This document shows positions 22,674-33,229 of a stretch of DNA of 64,000 nucleotides, one piece after another. The position numbers and the translations under genes were made by a program. The notes beneath the pieces were generated by a model. It was not told where the DNA came from. It made no database searches and worked only from the letters and a program-made list of their open reading frames with translations. Position 1 is the first letter of the stretch. Every line of letters starts with the position of its first letter. This stretch comes from Sisyra terminalis (Eukaryota; Arthropoda; Insecta; Neuroptera; Sisyridae): contig OY292274.1 of NCBI GenBank assembly GCA_958496175.1, forward strand, positions 64,924,630 through 64,988,629, given 5' to 3'.

Positions 22674-23605
22674 GTAAGTTTTAACCTATAAATCTGAAGA
22701 AAAAGTAAACAGTAATCATGCAATTAACGACTGAAATATTGGCTTATGTAAGACGAATTTTTTTTTTCCATAAAATTTAAACACGAAAACGAAAACATTA
22801 CCGATATACAATGGCGATAGTGAAGAAATTTGATATTACAAAATGTATATAATGAATATATTTGAAAGAAGATGCAAGTTGGGATTGGATCATTTCATAT
22901 TGGTCCATGGAAACGAGATGCTGATCGCGTGCGTTTGGAATTTTGCCTAAAGGGATCAGAGAAATATTTCAAAGAGCAAATTTTCTTTCAAAAAAAAAAA
23001 AAAAATTATCGTGCTGATGATGATGATGAAGTGATTTTAGTTTTTCCAATTGTTTCGATCGCAACGATCAACACATCGGACATGTTGTTAAAGAGACAAG
23101 CGATCGAGAAAATCAAATTCAAAATGGTCGATGGGATTATTAAGTTGTCATTTCAAACACAGAAAAGTGCTTGATCATATTTCGAACACATTTCAAATTA
23201 CTGATCAGTGTGAATTTGAGTTTCAATTATGAATTTTTCATGTTTTCAAATGACCGGCCGAGCAATTGTGACGCGCAATATGAACATGAATGCCCGAGAA
23301 TTGGAATAATTGGTGATGGGATGGATGGTTTTTGTTGTACGTAAATGCTGAAGAGTAATAACATACATATGCATGTGTATGTGTGTTTTTCTTTGCTTTA
23401 CAATTTCATTTCTGACAATTCAAATATTTTCTTTTCACAGTTCCAATCATCATTGAGTTGGATTTGATTGAGAAATTATTCACTAATTTTCGTTGTAATT
23501 GCGAAACGGATTTTCTTTAATGCTTTTTTCTGTTTTCTTTTTTGAAGTTATACCTACTTCTTTAACGGCGGTATGAAACAATTATTAGACTTTTTTTTTA
23601 ACTTT
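22674..23605. other. No gene recognised
   Basis: The plus-strand frame at 22872-23174 (100 residues, with an acidic DDDDE stretch from a gat repeat) shows no family motif; it lies in sequence with no repeat match, so an orphan exon cannot be ruled out. The phrase gaagttatacctacttcttt at 23547 is a diverged SINE-tail match. Confidence 0.35.
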
Positions 23606-23609
23606 TTAA

Positions 23610-23665
23610 TTTATTTGGTAGGAATTGAACCCGTAGGGTCCCTAGCCTACATTAGTCTGACTTTA
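23610..23665 (-). repeat. tRNA-like 3' half
   Basis: Minus strand carries gggttcaattcctacc, a T-arm-like B box, after an AT-rich stretch. The A box is not convincing. Probably a SINE or tRNA relic. Confidence 0.3.
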
Positions 23666-23815
23666 CAAAATTAAAAAATATTTACATTCCTCTGACCATC
23701 GTCATGAGGGAACAATGGTGGCAAAAATCTTAACAACTATATACAAGAAAAAAATAATAAACAAGACATAAAATCTAAAACCATACAACGACTTGATAAA
23801 AATTGATTAACATTC

Positions 23816-24190
23816 TTAAAATAACAAAAAAACATTAATGTGCCCTATTTTTAGTCTCTTGTGGGGGGGGTCATTTAGTGTTCCCAAGGCCAACTGGTTT
23901 GGGTGTTCTTCCACCCTTTTTCCGTATCGAATTGTGAGCTCCTTAATGAATTGAATGACATCCTCAACGTTTAGGTCCCGCTGAATGATGTCATTCCTGA
24001 TATATCGACCAGCTCCAAGAAATGACCGAAGGATTTTACTATGGCATCTTCTGATCATTTCAATGTTGCTGGGCTTTGCCACGTTCCAGAGTTGGACCCC
24101 ATATGGCCCATGTTGGTCTGAGCACTGCCTTGTACAGCATTACCTTGGATGACAGACTTAACGGAGACTTTTTGCCTGTCATCCAGGCGA
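23816..24190 (-). pseudogene. Jockey-type LINE ORF2, extreme C-terminus
   Basis: Minus-strand translation shows VMLYKAVLRPTW near 24130, a frameshift near 24100, then VQLWNVAKPSNIEMIRRCHS, FLGAGRYIRNDIIQRDLNVE and ending with HPNQLALGTLND. This order (Y-LRP, YG-QLW, N-E--QR-SK-LR, WY-RN--IH-DL, NHPNPLA) is the conserved C-terminal domain of Jockey-clade ORF2. Everything upstream of it is missing and the frame is broken, so this is a 5'-truncated dead copy. It is a different insertion from the one at 233-1392. Confidence 0.85.
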
Positions 24191-24550
24191 TCCTACGGAA
24201 TTCTTAGACTGAATTTTTAATAAATGTTACGCCAAATGCTACAGTAGGACTTCAAGTTGGGGAAAGTTGGCCGATTTTCGGGATCGATTTGTATAGTAGT
24301 ACTAAAACCACTAAAACATTCTATATAGTCAATCAAGTCGATCGCAGCAATCGCATATTTTTTTGATTTGTCGGTAGGGGGAGCAAACCGTACTCAATCG
24401 TCCCGAACAATGCCGAACCAAAAACGAAGTTTAAAAATTACAGCCGGCTAAAAGTCACTGTTACTTGCATTTTTTATTAAGAACATAAAAAACGTCGAAC
24501 AAAATATTTTCAAATTTTTAAGTCTAAACAATATCTACATTAATACCCAA
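24191..24550. other. No gene; related to the right edge of the window
   Basis: 24285-24345 (gtactaaaaccactaaaaca...gtcgatcg) resembles 63737-63785, and both lead into a Helitron-type end, so this flank belongs to a repeat shared by the two loci. Confidence 0.4.
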
Positions 24551-25255
24551 CTAGTAATTTCCCGTGAAATATTCAGTCCCCCCCAATATTGACACAACTG
24601 ACAAATGGTAAAAATTGGCAATTGATTGAATGAAATCAAAATGACTAATGAAACCATAGCAACAATCATTCAATTCAAATTTGAGACAAGGATTGTATTT
24701 CACTCACACCTATGTGTTTACAATATTTGTTCTTTATCTTTACTGACATATATGTATTCATATTACATACGTTTGCCTATTATTATTATGAGAATTAAAA
24801 TGCATCGGAAAGAAAAATATTTTTTGGAAATTATTTAATGCAATATTTAAATTAATATTAGTAAAGTCGATTGATATATTATAGTAAATTATATTTTTCT
24901 ATATTTGAATTAAAAATCTGTTTCAATACATAGATATTGATGGGTAAAGGAAATATGCAATTACTATTGTATTAATATAATTTTTAGGAAGTATCTATCT
25001 AGGATTTTTTATACATATCTATACATGATATTTTATGGAAACAATCTACTTTTATATGCTAAATGTTTCTGATAAATATTTTTCGAATCAATGATCCATG
25101 CGGTATTGATAAAAGATTAATTCATATAATATGTAATATAAATTTTGTATTCGTAGCCAAATGTGCTTACATATTATACAGAATGTACAAACAGCCTTTT
25201 GTGGATACATATAGTATCTGTGTATAAATAACCAATTTAATCTTTTATTTGAAAA
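24551..25255 (-). mobile_element. Helitron-type repeat, second family, 3' end at 24551
   Basis: On the minus strand it ends TTCACGGGAAATTACTAG, with the short hairpin tgaatatttca just before and an A/T insertion context. The body from about 24780 to 24973 is duplicated at 40818-41025. The stretch 24975-25225 is absent from that other copy. The opposite TC end was not located. No helicase frame. Confidence 0.6.
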
Positions 25256-26000
25256 CCAGTAACTTTCCGTGAAATATTCATAGTCCAATACTGACACTAC
25301 TGGCAAATGACAAAATTTAGCGATTATATTAAATCGAAATGATAGTTGAAACTAATGACATGATAGTTCAAATTTGAGACAATAATTATTATATTTGTAT
25401 TACAACTTTATAATCTATGTCCTTATCTTTGCCGAATACATATGTATTTTTATTATGTATTTTGATATTAAAAGCAAATTATTTTTATAATTGCATCATA
25501 TATTAGTCATTACACTGATGTGCCGGCACTACCGGAAAAGGCTACGGCAGTGGATTGAAAACATTTTTTTTAACTAAAGCAAAGAAGTATAACTTCTTTT
25601 GTTGGTATTTACCGTCGCTTTATAACTATTAAAGTCTTTAGCCAATCTAGAGTCAATTAAAATCCGTAATCGAGAAATATCGAAAATTTGGTCAATTCGA
25701 AGATCGAACCTAAAACGTACCAGTTTTGGAGCGGCTTCCTAGACCACTCGGCCACCATTAGGTGCAAGTAAACATTGATGGTAGAAAAAGGGAAGGCAAG
25801 GAAAATTTGCTCCAATTGATGGTATGATTCATTGGTGGTTGATTTCAGGGAAAAAGAAAGGAAATTTAATGGGGAAGGAAAATTAATGTGGTTGACCATG
25901 TTTAACATGATAAACCGAGCAGAAAAAAGGGTTTTCTATTGATAAAAGAATGATGTAGGTACTCAAAATTTTTAACTCAAAAAAGATGAAATATTTTTCC
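25256..26000 (-). mobile_element. Second Helitron-type end with embedded SINE; duplicated at 41.05-41.8 kb
   Basis: ccag at 25256-25259 followed by taactttccgtgaaatattc is the same terminal motif as at 24551. The following 740 bases match 41054-41815 closely, including a tRNA-like head, a repeat tail, and the text up to taacatgataaacc and ttctattgataaaag. The small frame at 25657-25908 is antisense to nothing known and falls within the repeat. Confidence 0.55.
25540..25765 (-). repeat. tRNA-derived SINE, copy 1
   Basis: Minus strand: A box tggccgagtggtctagg (near 25750) and B box aggttcgatc (near 25705), 44 bases apart as in a tRNA. The A box resembles Ser/Leu tRNAs but there is no long variable arm. 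The tail downstream includes gaagttatacttctttgc. A matching copy lies at 41375-41605. Confidence 0.7.
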
Positions 26001-27224
26001 AAAATTAATAATAAGGAAAACAGAGAAAGAGAGGATATGAATATGAAGAGAAGATACATTTTAAGACTCGTATTTAAATATTTTTCGTTTTTTAAATTCA
26101 TACAATTTTATGAATCATTCTATATTTATTAGTCAGATTTTTTTCTTTATGCAACGGCAATAACTTCACAAATAAAACTAAACCTCCCCGAAAATGTATA
26201 CATTACCATTATTTAGTTGATTTTTTTTCCCTCATACACAAAACTATGATGTCATCCAGCGTCGAAGAACTGCAAAAGGAGGGCACTTGATGAATTAAAC
26301 ATCAACAGGCATCCCGAAACCGAAAATTTATATACTTGAATTGTGATTCTTTGTAAAGTTTATGGAGGTCAAAAATTGTTGGCAAAACCAAAGATTTATA
26401 TATTTAACCATTTCCAATCTCGAGAGAAAAATGCAAATCGATTTTTTTTCATTCGCCAAAAATATGGACAGTAAAAGGATTGAAATTTATGTAAATTGAA
26501 TATAAGTTATTATGTTTGTTTTTATTTATTGTTTTTAAAGTGGAATTTATTAGGTTTTTAGGTACGCGATTTTTTTTTTTTGATACTTTTTCTGCTTCGT
26601 GTTTGTTGGATTTTTTTCGCGAGAAAATTCCCGTTTTTGAAATTATTGAGCATCTAAATGTCTGTGAATTCCGGATTGCAATCAAGTTTCATGGTTATTA
26701 AAACATATTACCGGAAATCCTTACGACTTGCAACAGAGATGCCGGAGGAATTAAATGCTATACTTAATATGAAACGGTTTAAACGGTAATTAACGCAATT
26801 CATAAAAGAAAGTTATTGGAAGAAATTAAACGATTTTTACGTTTGATAAATTTTTAACAATTTACGATGCATTAGATGTTTTTTTTTTTCTCTTAATTTC
26901 TATTGTAAAATTGCTTCAAAAGTCATAAATAACTGACGAAACGTCCTACTTATTTAAATTTATTACCATAACTTTTTCTTCTTCCTACGACTTTGCCAAA
27001 TTTCTTCACGATTTACGAAATATATTTTTAAATAAACAGTACCTAATTAAAAATTTAAACTGAAAATGGGGGGAAGGGGGGCAAATGAAAAGAATCGGCT
27101 CCAAAACAAGAAAGAGAACAAAGGGACGATGAAATCGTGTTGGGAAAAGACCGGGAAAGATACTCATATCGATTTATTGATGAAATTTAATGGAGGAACC
27201 CAGAAAAAAAATTGTTTTTATTTT
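26001..27224. other. No gene recognised
   Basis: Frames at 26449-26685 (minus) and 26516-26701 (plus) overlap and are not supported. 26932 has the isolated text ctgacgaaacgtcc. Confidence 0.5.
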
Positions 27225-27412
27225 TTTTTTAAATAAGAAGACAATTCAGATTGTTTAAGATCGGTTGATTTTATTTAATATTTTTACTATTCAATTAGCT
27301 ACGTTTCGTTACGTATCGTAACTTCATCAAGCTTCTATAAACAATTAAAATAATTACAAAATATGCCAATCATACATAAATTTCAAAACTATAATAATGT
27401 ACATATTAGGAT
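27225..27412 (-). repeat. Hammerhead-bearing dispersed repeat, copy 1
   Basis: Matches 54499-54690 over about 190 bases, from aatt.ag.ttgtttaagat to catacataaatttcaaa. It contains the motif at 27294-27336 and abuts the foldback at 27413. Confidence 0.7.
27294..27336 (-). ncRNA. Hammerhead-like motif, core mutated
   Basis: Minus strand: AGAAGC, then TTGATGA where CTGATGA is expected, extra A, helix II GTTAC/GTAAC, GAA, palindrome ACGT, A at the cleavage position, then GC. The first core base is changed from C to T, so activity is unlikely. Confidence 0.45.
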
Positions 27413-28177
27413 GATTTTTTTTTTGGTCCCATCGTGAAATTTTGTTGGAAATACCAAAAAAAAAAATTCTCTGAAAGTTTGAGCTCTTAATATTAATTTT
27501 AAGTCCTCGACCATGACGTGTAAAGATTTCCCATTGAAAATACACGGAAACTGATTTTTTATTTTTAAATTTCTATATCTCAGCGACATTTCATGAGATC
27601 GCTTTTACCGAAGATGGTTTTTTCTCAGAATTAAACGCTCTACAAAAGTGCCCATTGCGACAAAGTCGTAACTGACACCGGTGAGGTAGTACGGGCCACT
27701 GAACCTGATTTTTCCATAAAATTCAAGGCATAATATCTCGTTTAATATTGATCTTCGCGATTTGGTCTACAGGAACTTTTTTGTAGGAAATCAAATTCTC
27801 TACAAGTTTTTCATTTATAATTTTTCCGTAGTTCTTGTTATTTACGAGATATATGCAAAAAAAACGCGAATTTTATGGAAAAATCAGGTTCAGTGGCCCG
27901 TACTACCTCACCGGTGTGAGTTACGACTTTGTCGCAATGGGCACTTTTGTAGAGCATTTCATTCTGAGAAAAAACCATCTTCGGTAAAGGCGATCCCATG
28001 AAATGCCGCTGAGATATAGAAATTTAAAAATAAAAAATCAGAGTTTCCATGTATTTTCAATGGGAAATCTTTACACGTCTTGGTCGCGAACTTAAAATTA
28101 ATATTAAGGGCTCAAACTTTCAGGGAATTTTTATTTTGGTATTTCTAACAAAATTTCACGATGGGACCAAAAAAAGT
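27413..28177. mobile_element. Foldback element, 765 bp
   Basis: The two halves are inverted copies over nearly the whole length, centred near 27795, with the termini reading ggtcccatcgtgaaattttg and its complement. Landmarks in both arms are gtgcccattgcgacaaagtc and accggtgaggtagtacggg (reversed on the right). The right end of another copy opens the window. Short frames (27354-27589, 27762-28001) are by-products. Confidence 0.9.
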
Positions 28178-28329
28178 AAAAAAAAATTATTGAAAAATTT
28201 CGATGCTTTCTAAAGCATATGCGCAATGAGCATACAATTTAAGGACTATGGTCATTCTTATGGGTAATATCACCTTGATCAAAAAGTTCCCGGAATTTAT
28301 TCAGAAAATTAAAAATACAAGTTTATTCA

Positions 28330-28587
28330 TCTAAATCGGCTCATGTGTATTTTAGCACACCCACAATCTGGCAGTGTTGCATTTTCGACTTTGTTTTTAA
28401 TTTAATTCGCGATTAAATCGGTCCATAATGAAAATTTAGCCACAAAAGAGAGAATCATTAGAATTAAATTATTTGAACATATTAGAATTAAATCAAGAAA
28501 AATATCGCTAATTAAATTAAAAACAAAGTCGAAAATGCAACATTGCCAGATTGTGGGTGTGCTAAAGTACACATGAGCCTCTAAATC
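28330..28587. mobile_element. MITE, 242 bp, perfect 8-bp target duplication
   Basis: tctaaatc occurs at 28330-28337 and 28580-28587. The element between starts ggctcatgtgtattttagca; its inverted copy at the other end extends about 72 bases with only a few mismatches. The 8-bp duplication points to a hAT-like mobiliser; no coding capacity. Confidence 0.85.
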
Positions 28588-28690
28588 TATATATTGTTGG
28601 TCGTAATACCTTAAAGAACCGTACGATAAAACTCATAATTTTTCCCTTATATCTTGATATATTTTTCATTATTTTTTTATTGGACCTCCA

Positions 28691-28725
28691 CTAATAATAT
28701 TTTTTCTTTTGTTTCAGGTAAGTGT
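28691..28725 (+). promoter_or_regulatory. Candidate recursive splice site (zero-length exon)
   Basis: A branch-point-like ctaataat at 28691, a pyrimidine-rich tract (ttttttcttttgtttcag) ending in AG at 28716-28717, and an immediately following GTAAGT at 28718-28723. The 3' and 5' splice sites are back to back. This is the form of ratchet points in long Drosophila introns. It would need a plus-strand gene spanning the window. Confidence 0.5.
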
Positions 28726-29391
28726 TGCATTTTGTTTTCGTAACGCCCCCGAAACGAAGTATTATGTGTATCGTAAGTGCCAACAATTGGAATTTGTTAA
28801 TTTTTCTGTCGAAAATCGATAATAATCCGATTGAAAATTTAACGGTTCAGAATTTGATAAATCGAAAGAAGCATAGTGCGAAAAGCCAAGCGAATCTTAT
28901 GCACTTTTTTTTTTTGGTATTTTGGTCCGCACTAAAACCGGTAATTCACAAACAGGTTGTGTAGTAAATGATTAATGTGTAATTATCAATTAAATTATGG
29001 CTCTTTCATTTATTAAATAAAATATATATCTGCAGAGGAGTTAAGCGCAAAGTGCGCGTTTTTAATGGGGAACGAAGCGGATAAAAGAGAATTCAATGCT
29101 CCGTATATAATACCTATGTTATTATTATTCGATGTTGTAAAGATTTCTGAGACCAAAAAAAAAATGTTTTGGTTTGTTAGTTTTCAACAATATTAATGAT
29201 AATTTCATATGGTTATGTTATTTATTGCGAAAATAATTCACTTTGACTTAATGCGACCGATTAAGAATTAAATGAAAGTTTTTTTTTTCGGAACTTAATA
29301 TAGTTACGATTAAGCCATGAAACGTTATAGTGTTAATGCTACTTAAAGAAAAATTTGGTCAAAGTATAAAATAGACAAGTACTAGAAATGG
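28726..29391. other. No gene recognised
   Basis: The plus-strand frame 28722-28964 directly overlaps the splice-like signal but shows no domain. Nothing else is supported. Confidence 0.4.
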
Positions 29392-30647
29392 GTTGGTAGA
29401 AATGCATGGGGGAAATTTTTTTCCAGTTGGTATGTTTTTGCGCCTTTACGAAATATCGTTATTTTCATCACGTGTTGACATCTACCGCCATATTTAAAAT
29501 ATTCAGAAATAAACATTCAACGTGGAAATAAAAATTAACTGAAAATATTAAAAGGAATGGATATAATTCATGATCTTGTACCCAAAAATAAAATAAAAGG
29601 CCAAAGTAAAATAATAAACAATACAGGACTACTAAAATTGATACAATTACTTCATATTTTTTAATTTTTGCGAATAACTTCAAAATTTTTGCAGACATTT
29701 CCATAGAAGTTCTCGTCTGATAATTTTTTTCTTCTTATTATTGATGAGTTTTTATGGCGAAGCCAAATCGACCAGTGAAAAATTGTCAAGCCATTTATGT
29801 AATGCTAGCAATTGGAGAAAATTTTAATGAAACCTTTTTTATTTTTAGATTTCATAGTTTTTTAAGTTTAAATACATGTTTATAAATATTTTAAGTTATA
29901 GTTGATGTACAAAATAATTAAATTTCATAAATCTTAGTACAATTATTCAAATAGTTGCTCACAAACTTTCAAGGGTAAAAGAAAGTATACCAGTATTCTT
30001 TTTTACACAAAAATTAACCAAAATAGGTTAAAATTAACGTATTAATAAATTGAATATTGACCATATGTACAGAGTCTAAATATGTAAAGCATAATTGGGA
30101 AGAAAGAAGACAATATTTTATAAAAGCATGGGTACAAGTAGTTTTTGTACATACCACTAACTCAACGTTTCATTTTCTATTCTATTTTTAATATTATAAT
30201 ATTTTAATATTTTTTCTATTTTTTTCCTTATAGCAAAGGAAGTGCAAGAGAATTTGTCGTCAATTTAATGAAAAAACATTGACTATTTACTCTTTTTTTT
30301 TCAAGGAAAAAAAATTAAACTTAGAAATGTAAATAAAGCTCACGCCTCTGACAAAACATCTTAAAAAATATCTAAAACGTTCCTTTAAATATTAAAAATT
30401 AGTAAAGCAACTTTAACTTCAACACTTCTACTAACTTTACACTTTACCCTAACTAAAAGTCTCTTAAAACTTGAAATAGTGTTTACCGCGCCATCTGCAT
30501 TTGATGCCCCAACTATTAATTTTTGGTAACCAAGTCTGCCATAAGAGCTTGACCTCTTTGGTGAAAATAATGATATTTGGTAAACGAGTAAATAAGACGC
30601 AAAAACATACCAACTTGAACAAATTTCGCCCATGCATTCCTACCAAC
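29392..30647. mobile_element. TIR-bounded repeat, 1.26 kb
   Basis: gttggtagaaatgcatggg at 29392 is mirrored by cccatgcattcctaccaac ending at 30647; the inverted termini extend about 85 bases imperfectly, through agttggtatgtttttgcg. Inside, block X (30228-30415) is followed directly by block Y (30415-30560). Both recur at 58055-58437 in the order Y then X. Minus-strand frames at 29468-29704 and 30385-30649 lie within and have no motif. Confidence 0.7.
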
Positions 30648-31140
30648 ATTTAAGGAGAATTTTTTTCGTTTTCGATAATAAAAGAAATATTTTTTGTTTC
30701 TTACAAGTACCTACCCTCATATAATTTCCCTCATCTTTAGAAACATTAGAAGATATTGAGAGAAAAAAAAAATGGTTAAGACAAAAAAGTAGTTATGATA
30801 TTCATTAGGGATGCATAGGGGTGCACTGTCGACAAAAAAGTTTGGTGGTTTTTCTTTGGTTTGGGTGGATAATAGTATAGTATTTAGTGGTAGTAGTGGT
30901 AGAGTTTTGTCATTAGATCTTTGTGGGAAGCATTTGTTGGAGTCGCGGATCAACAATCCCACAAATGTCGGATCGAATTACGGTCGAATTGCTTTGTCGT
31001 CGTCGTCGACATTCAAGGTCCTCCGGGTCTAGTCGATGAAGAGTTCCACCAAACCATTGAAACAATCGCGACATATCTCAACCACCTAACGGATCGTGGG
31101 GTGCACGATTGCAACATTTTTCAAACCGCATAGAAATCTT
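30648..31140. other. Less AT-rich island without recognised gene
   Basis: 30810-31130 is richer in G and C than its surroundings and includes a gtcgtcgtcgtcgac run. Plus-strand frames 30811-31032 and 30921-31133 overlap in different phases. The second has a passage IQGPPGLVDEEFHQTIETIA that looks protein-like, yet I recognise no family. A lone exon or a decayed insertion is possible. Confidence 0.3.
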
Positions 31141-32654
31141 GAAATTCAATAGAATATAAATGCAAAAAAAAAAGAAGAAAAAAAAAACCCACAACCAAGT
31201 GCGTGTTCTTTGGGAGTTTTATAAAGCGCGTGCTCGCAAAGATTTATGGCTGTGGGGAAAAAAGTTAACAATAAATTATATTGGATGGAGGAAAAATTTT
31301 ATTAGCGGCAAATTTATTGTTGGGTATTATTTGCATTCAAGTTTCAAGTGGATATATATATGTGGATCCCTCAAATGAAACTCGTTTAGCGAAGCGTTAT
31401 TAATTGCCAAGAGCTTTTAAGAGCTTTGGTGCTTAATCGTGTTATCTGTTTAGGTGGAATCATCAATATAAACAGAAATTATTTTCAATTATTATTGAAG
31501 TTTTTTAAGTTTTAGAGTGCCTTTCTCGTGGCTACCCTTAAATTTATTAACCAAAAACCAAAATTCTCACGATTCTATTTTGTAAATTCAAAAAATTTCC
31601 TTCACCATTCAAATCATGAAAAAAATCTCCTCATATCTCTTAACTTTTCACATTATACATCGGAAAAAATAAAATGATTTCCTTCAAAGGCCATAACGAC
31701 AATAATAATCCATTAAGAATATTCTTTTATTTGTCCAAATTCCACGAAATTGCCGTACTTGTCTGATAAAACAATAAGATTTCTTTTAGTCAAGCACTAA
31801 AATTTTGGCTTTGACTCGACTTTTGTATATGAAAAAAACCGATGATAATCATACGATAGTCTCAAAAATGAAAAACAAAATGGTTCTTATTATGTAACAT
31901 TATTTTTTACGACCACGAAAAGATGCATCTTGATGCATCTTATTTTTTTATTTTTTTTTAGTCCCTCTGTCTTTAAGATAACATTCCAAGATAAATCCTC
32001 GAAGACAAAATAAATCAGAAAAATCTTCTAGACTTCCAGTACCATATTTCTTTTACGAAATCAATTAAATTAATCTGCACCATCTGGTTAATTCAATCTT
32101 ATCATTCAATTCGCCGGATTTTTCGATAGTTAAATTTTGATATCAATTATCCTTTTTTACGATTTAATTAATGAGGCAATTTCAACGGCATTCCAATTGG
32201 GATTATAATATTAATATCTTGACACGTCCCGAGTGGCGTTTCGATTTGCCGTAAGTCGCAACCGAAAAAGAAAAAAAACGCCGAAGTGTAAGAACTTGGC
32301 GTTGGCGACATATAATAATAATAATGTAACAAGTTTTTAGTATTTTAATATGTTTATATATTAATATTATGTATGGGAGCGAGAAAATATTTTTCAATAC
32401 GTAAATAAAAATAGCGCCATAAATCTATAAATATTCCAATAAAACCTGATCGATATGTCATTCACTTGCCTCGGTGTCAGAAGACCCACATGGCCAACGG
32501 TCGGCCGATGTATAATTAAAATGATATAAAACATTTCAATACGAAAAGTGAATATTTAATTAGAATTTCCAACTAACATTGGTTTCTTTATCTAAGGTAT
32601 TTTTTTTAAAATTTCTTCATATACTTTTAACTTCAAGAATATATCCCCAAAATT
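31141..32654. other. No gene recognised
   Basis: Plain AT-rich sequence. 31921-31940 has a local agatgcatcttgatgcatct duplication. Frames at 31160-31378 and 32203-32397 are not supported. Confidence 0.5.
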
Positions 32655-32935
32655 GTTAATACAATATATAAAAAAATATATTGTGGTCTTATTTATGTAA
32701 TATAATTTACAAAAGTGAACTATGTATGCCAAGCAATCTTCATCAGTGGTCATAGCAGTTACGGAGACTAATATTACTTGATGACCATTGATGATGATAG
32801 TTGGGCAATTGAAATACGTATCTGGACAATACGTCAATAATTAATTTGTTTGAACTTTTGTTCAAATTTATATTATAAATATTTATAGTTTACTTTTGTA
32901 AATTATATTACATAAATAAGACCATAATCCATGGT
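32655..32935. repeat. Hammerhead-type foldback, diverged copy
   Basis: Related to the inner palindromes of 21395-22300: left arm with ccaagcaatcttcatcagtg at 32729, right arm with tgatgaccattgatgatgat at 32780 and ttgaacttttgttcaaattt at 32849. Arms end in an inverted tatattgtggtcttattta / ataagaccata pair. The left motif has lost its GAA-palindrome half. Confidence 0.7.
32782..32827 (+). ncRNA. Hammerhead-like motif, degenerate
   Basis: TGACCA, then TTGATGA in place of CTGATGA, a decayed helix II, GAA, intact palindrome ATACGTAT, C at the cleavage position and TGGACA. Core C lost; probably inactive. Confidence 0.35.
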
Positions 32936-33032
32936 TGTTTAAGTTATATTTAAGTCCTTGTCTTTTTACATATAGTAATTAAATTATGGGCAATAAGGAC
33001 GAAGCTTCTTGTGGAATCTTATTTATTTTATC

Positions 33033-33070
33033 GCCAACGTTTCGTCAATTATTCCTGACTTCTTCTGGGC
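33033..33070 (-). ncRNA. Hammerhead-like motif, degenerate, in a separate repeat
   Basis: Minus strand: GCC, then CAGAAGA where CTGAAGA is expected, extra A, helix II GTCA/TGAC, GAA, ACGT, T, then GGC closing helix I. One core base is changed (T to A). The arrangement is otherwise the same as at 3662 and 54571. Confidence 0.4.
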
Positions 33071-33229
33071 TCAAAATTTAAAAATTACTCCACAAATGTC
33101 ATAAAAATAAGCTGTAAAATAACCCAACTGGTAGAACAACAGACCAAGAATACAATTTGGTATTGATAAATAAAAAAAAAATTCAAAAATGTTTTTTAAA
33201 CAATTTTTTAGTTAAAAAATTAGTTCAAT

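Noticed and set aside
22872..23174. 100-residue plus-strand frame with acidic run
   Set aside because: The acidic run comes from a gat microsatellite and the lysine run from an A tract; no family resemblance.
25687..25765. A functional tRNA-Ser or tRNA-Leu
   Set aside because: A and B boxes are present but the acceptor stem does not pair, the long variable arm is missing, and the sequence is part of a duplicated SINE.
26925..26950. ctgacgaaacgtcc as a hammerhead motif
   Set aside because: There is no room for helix II between the core and GAA.
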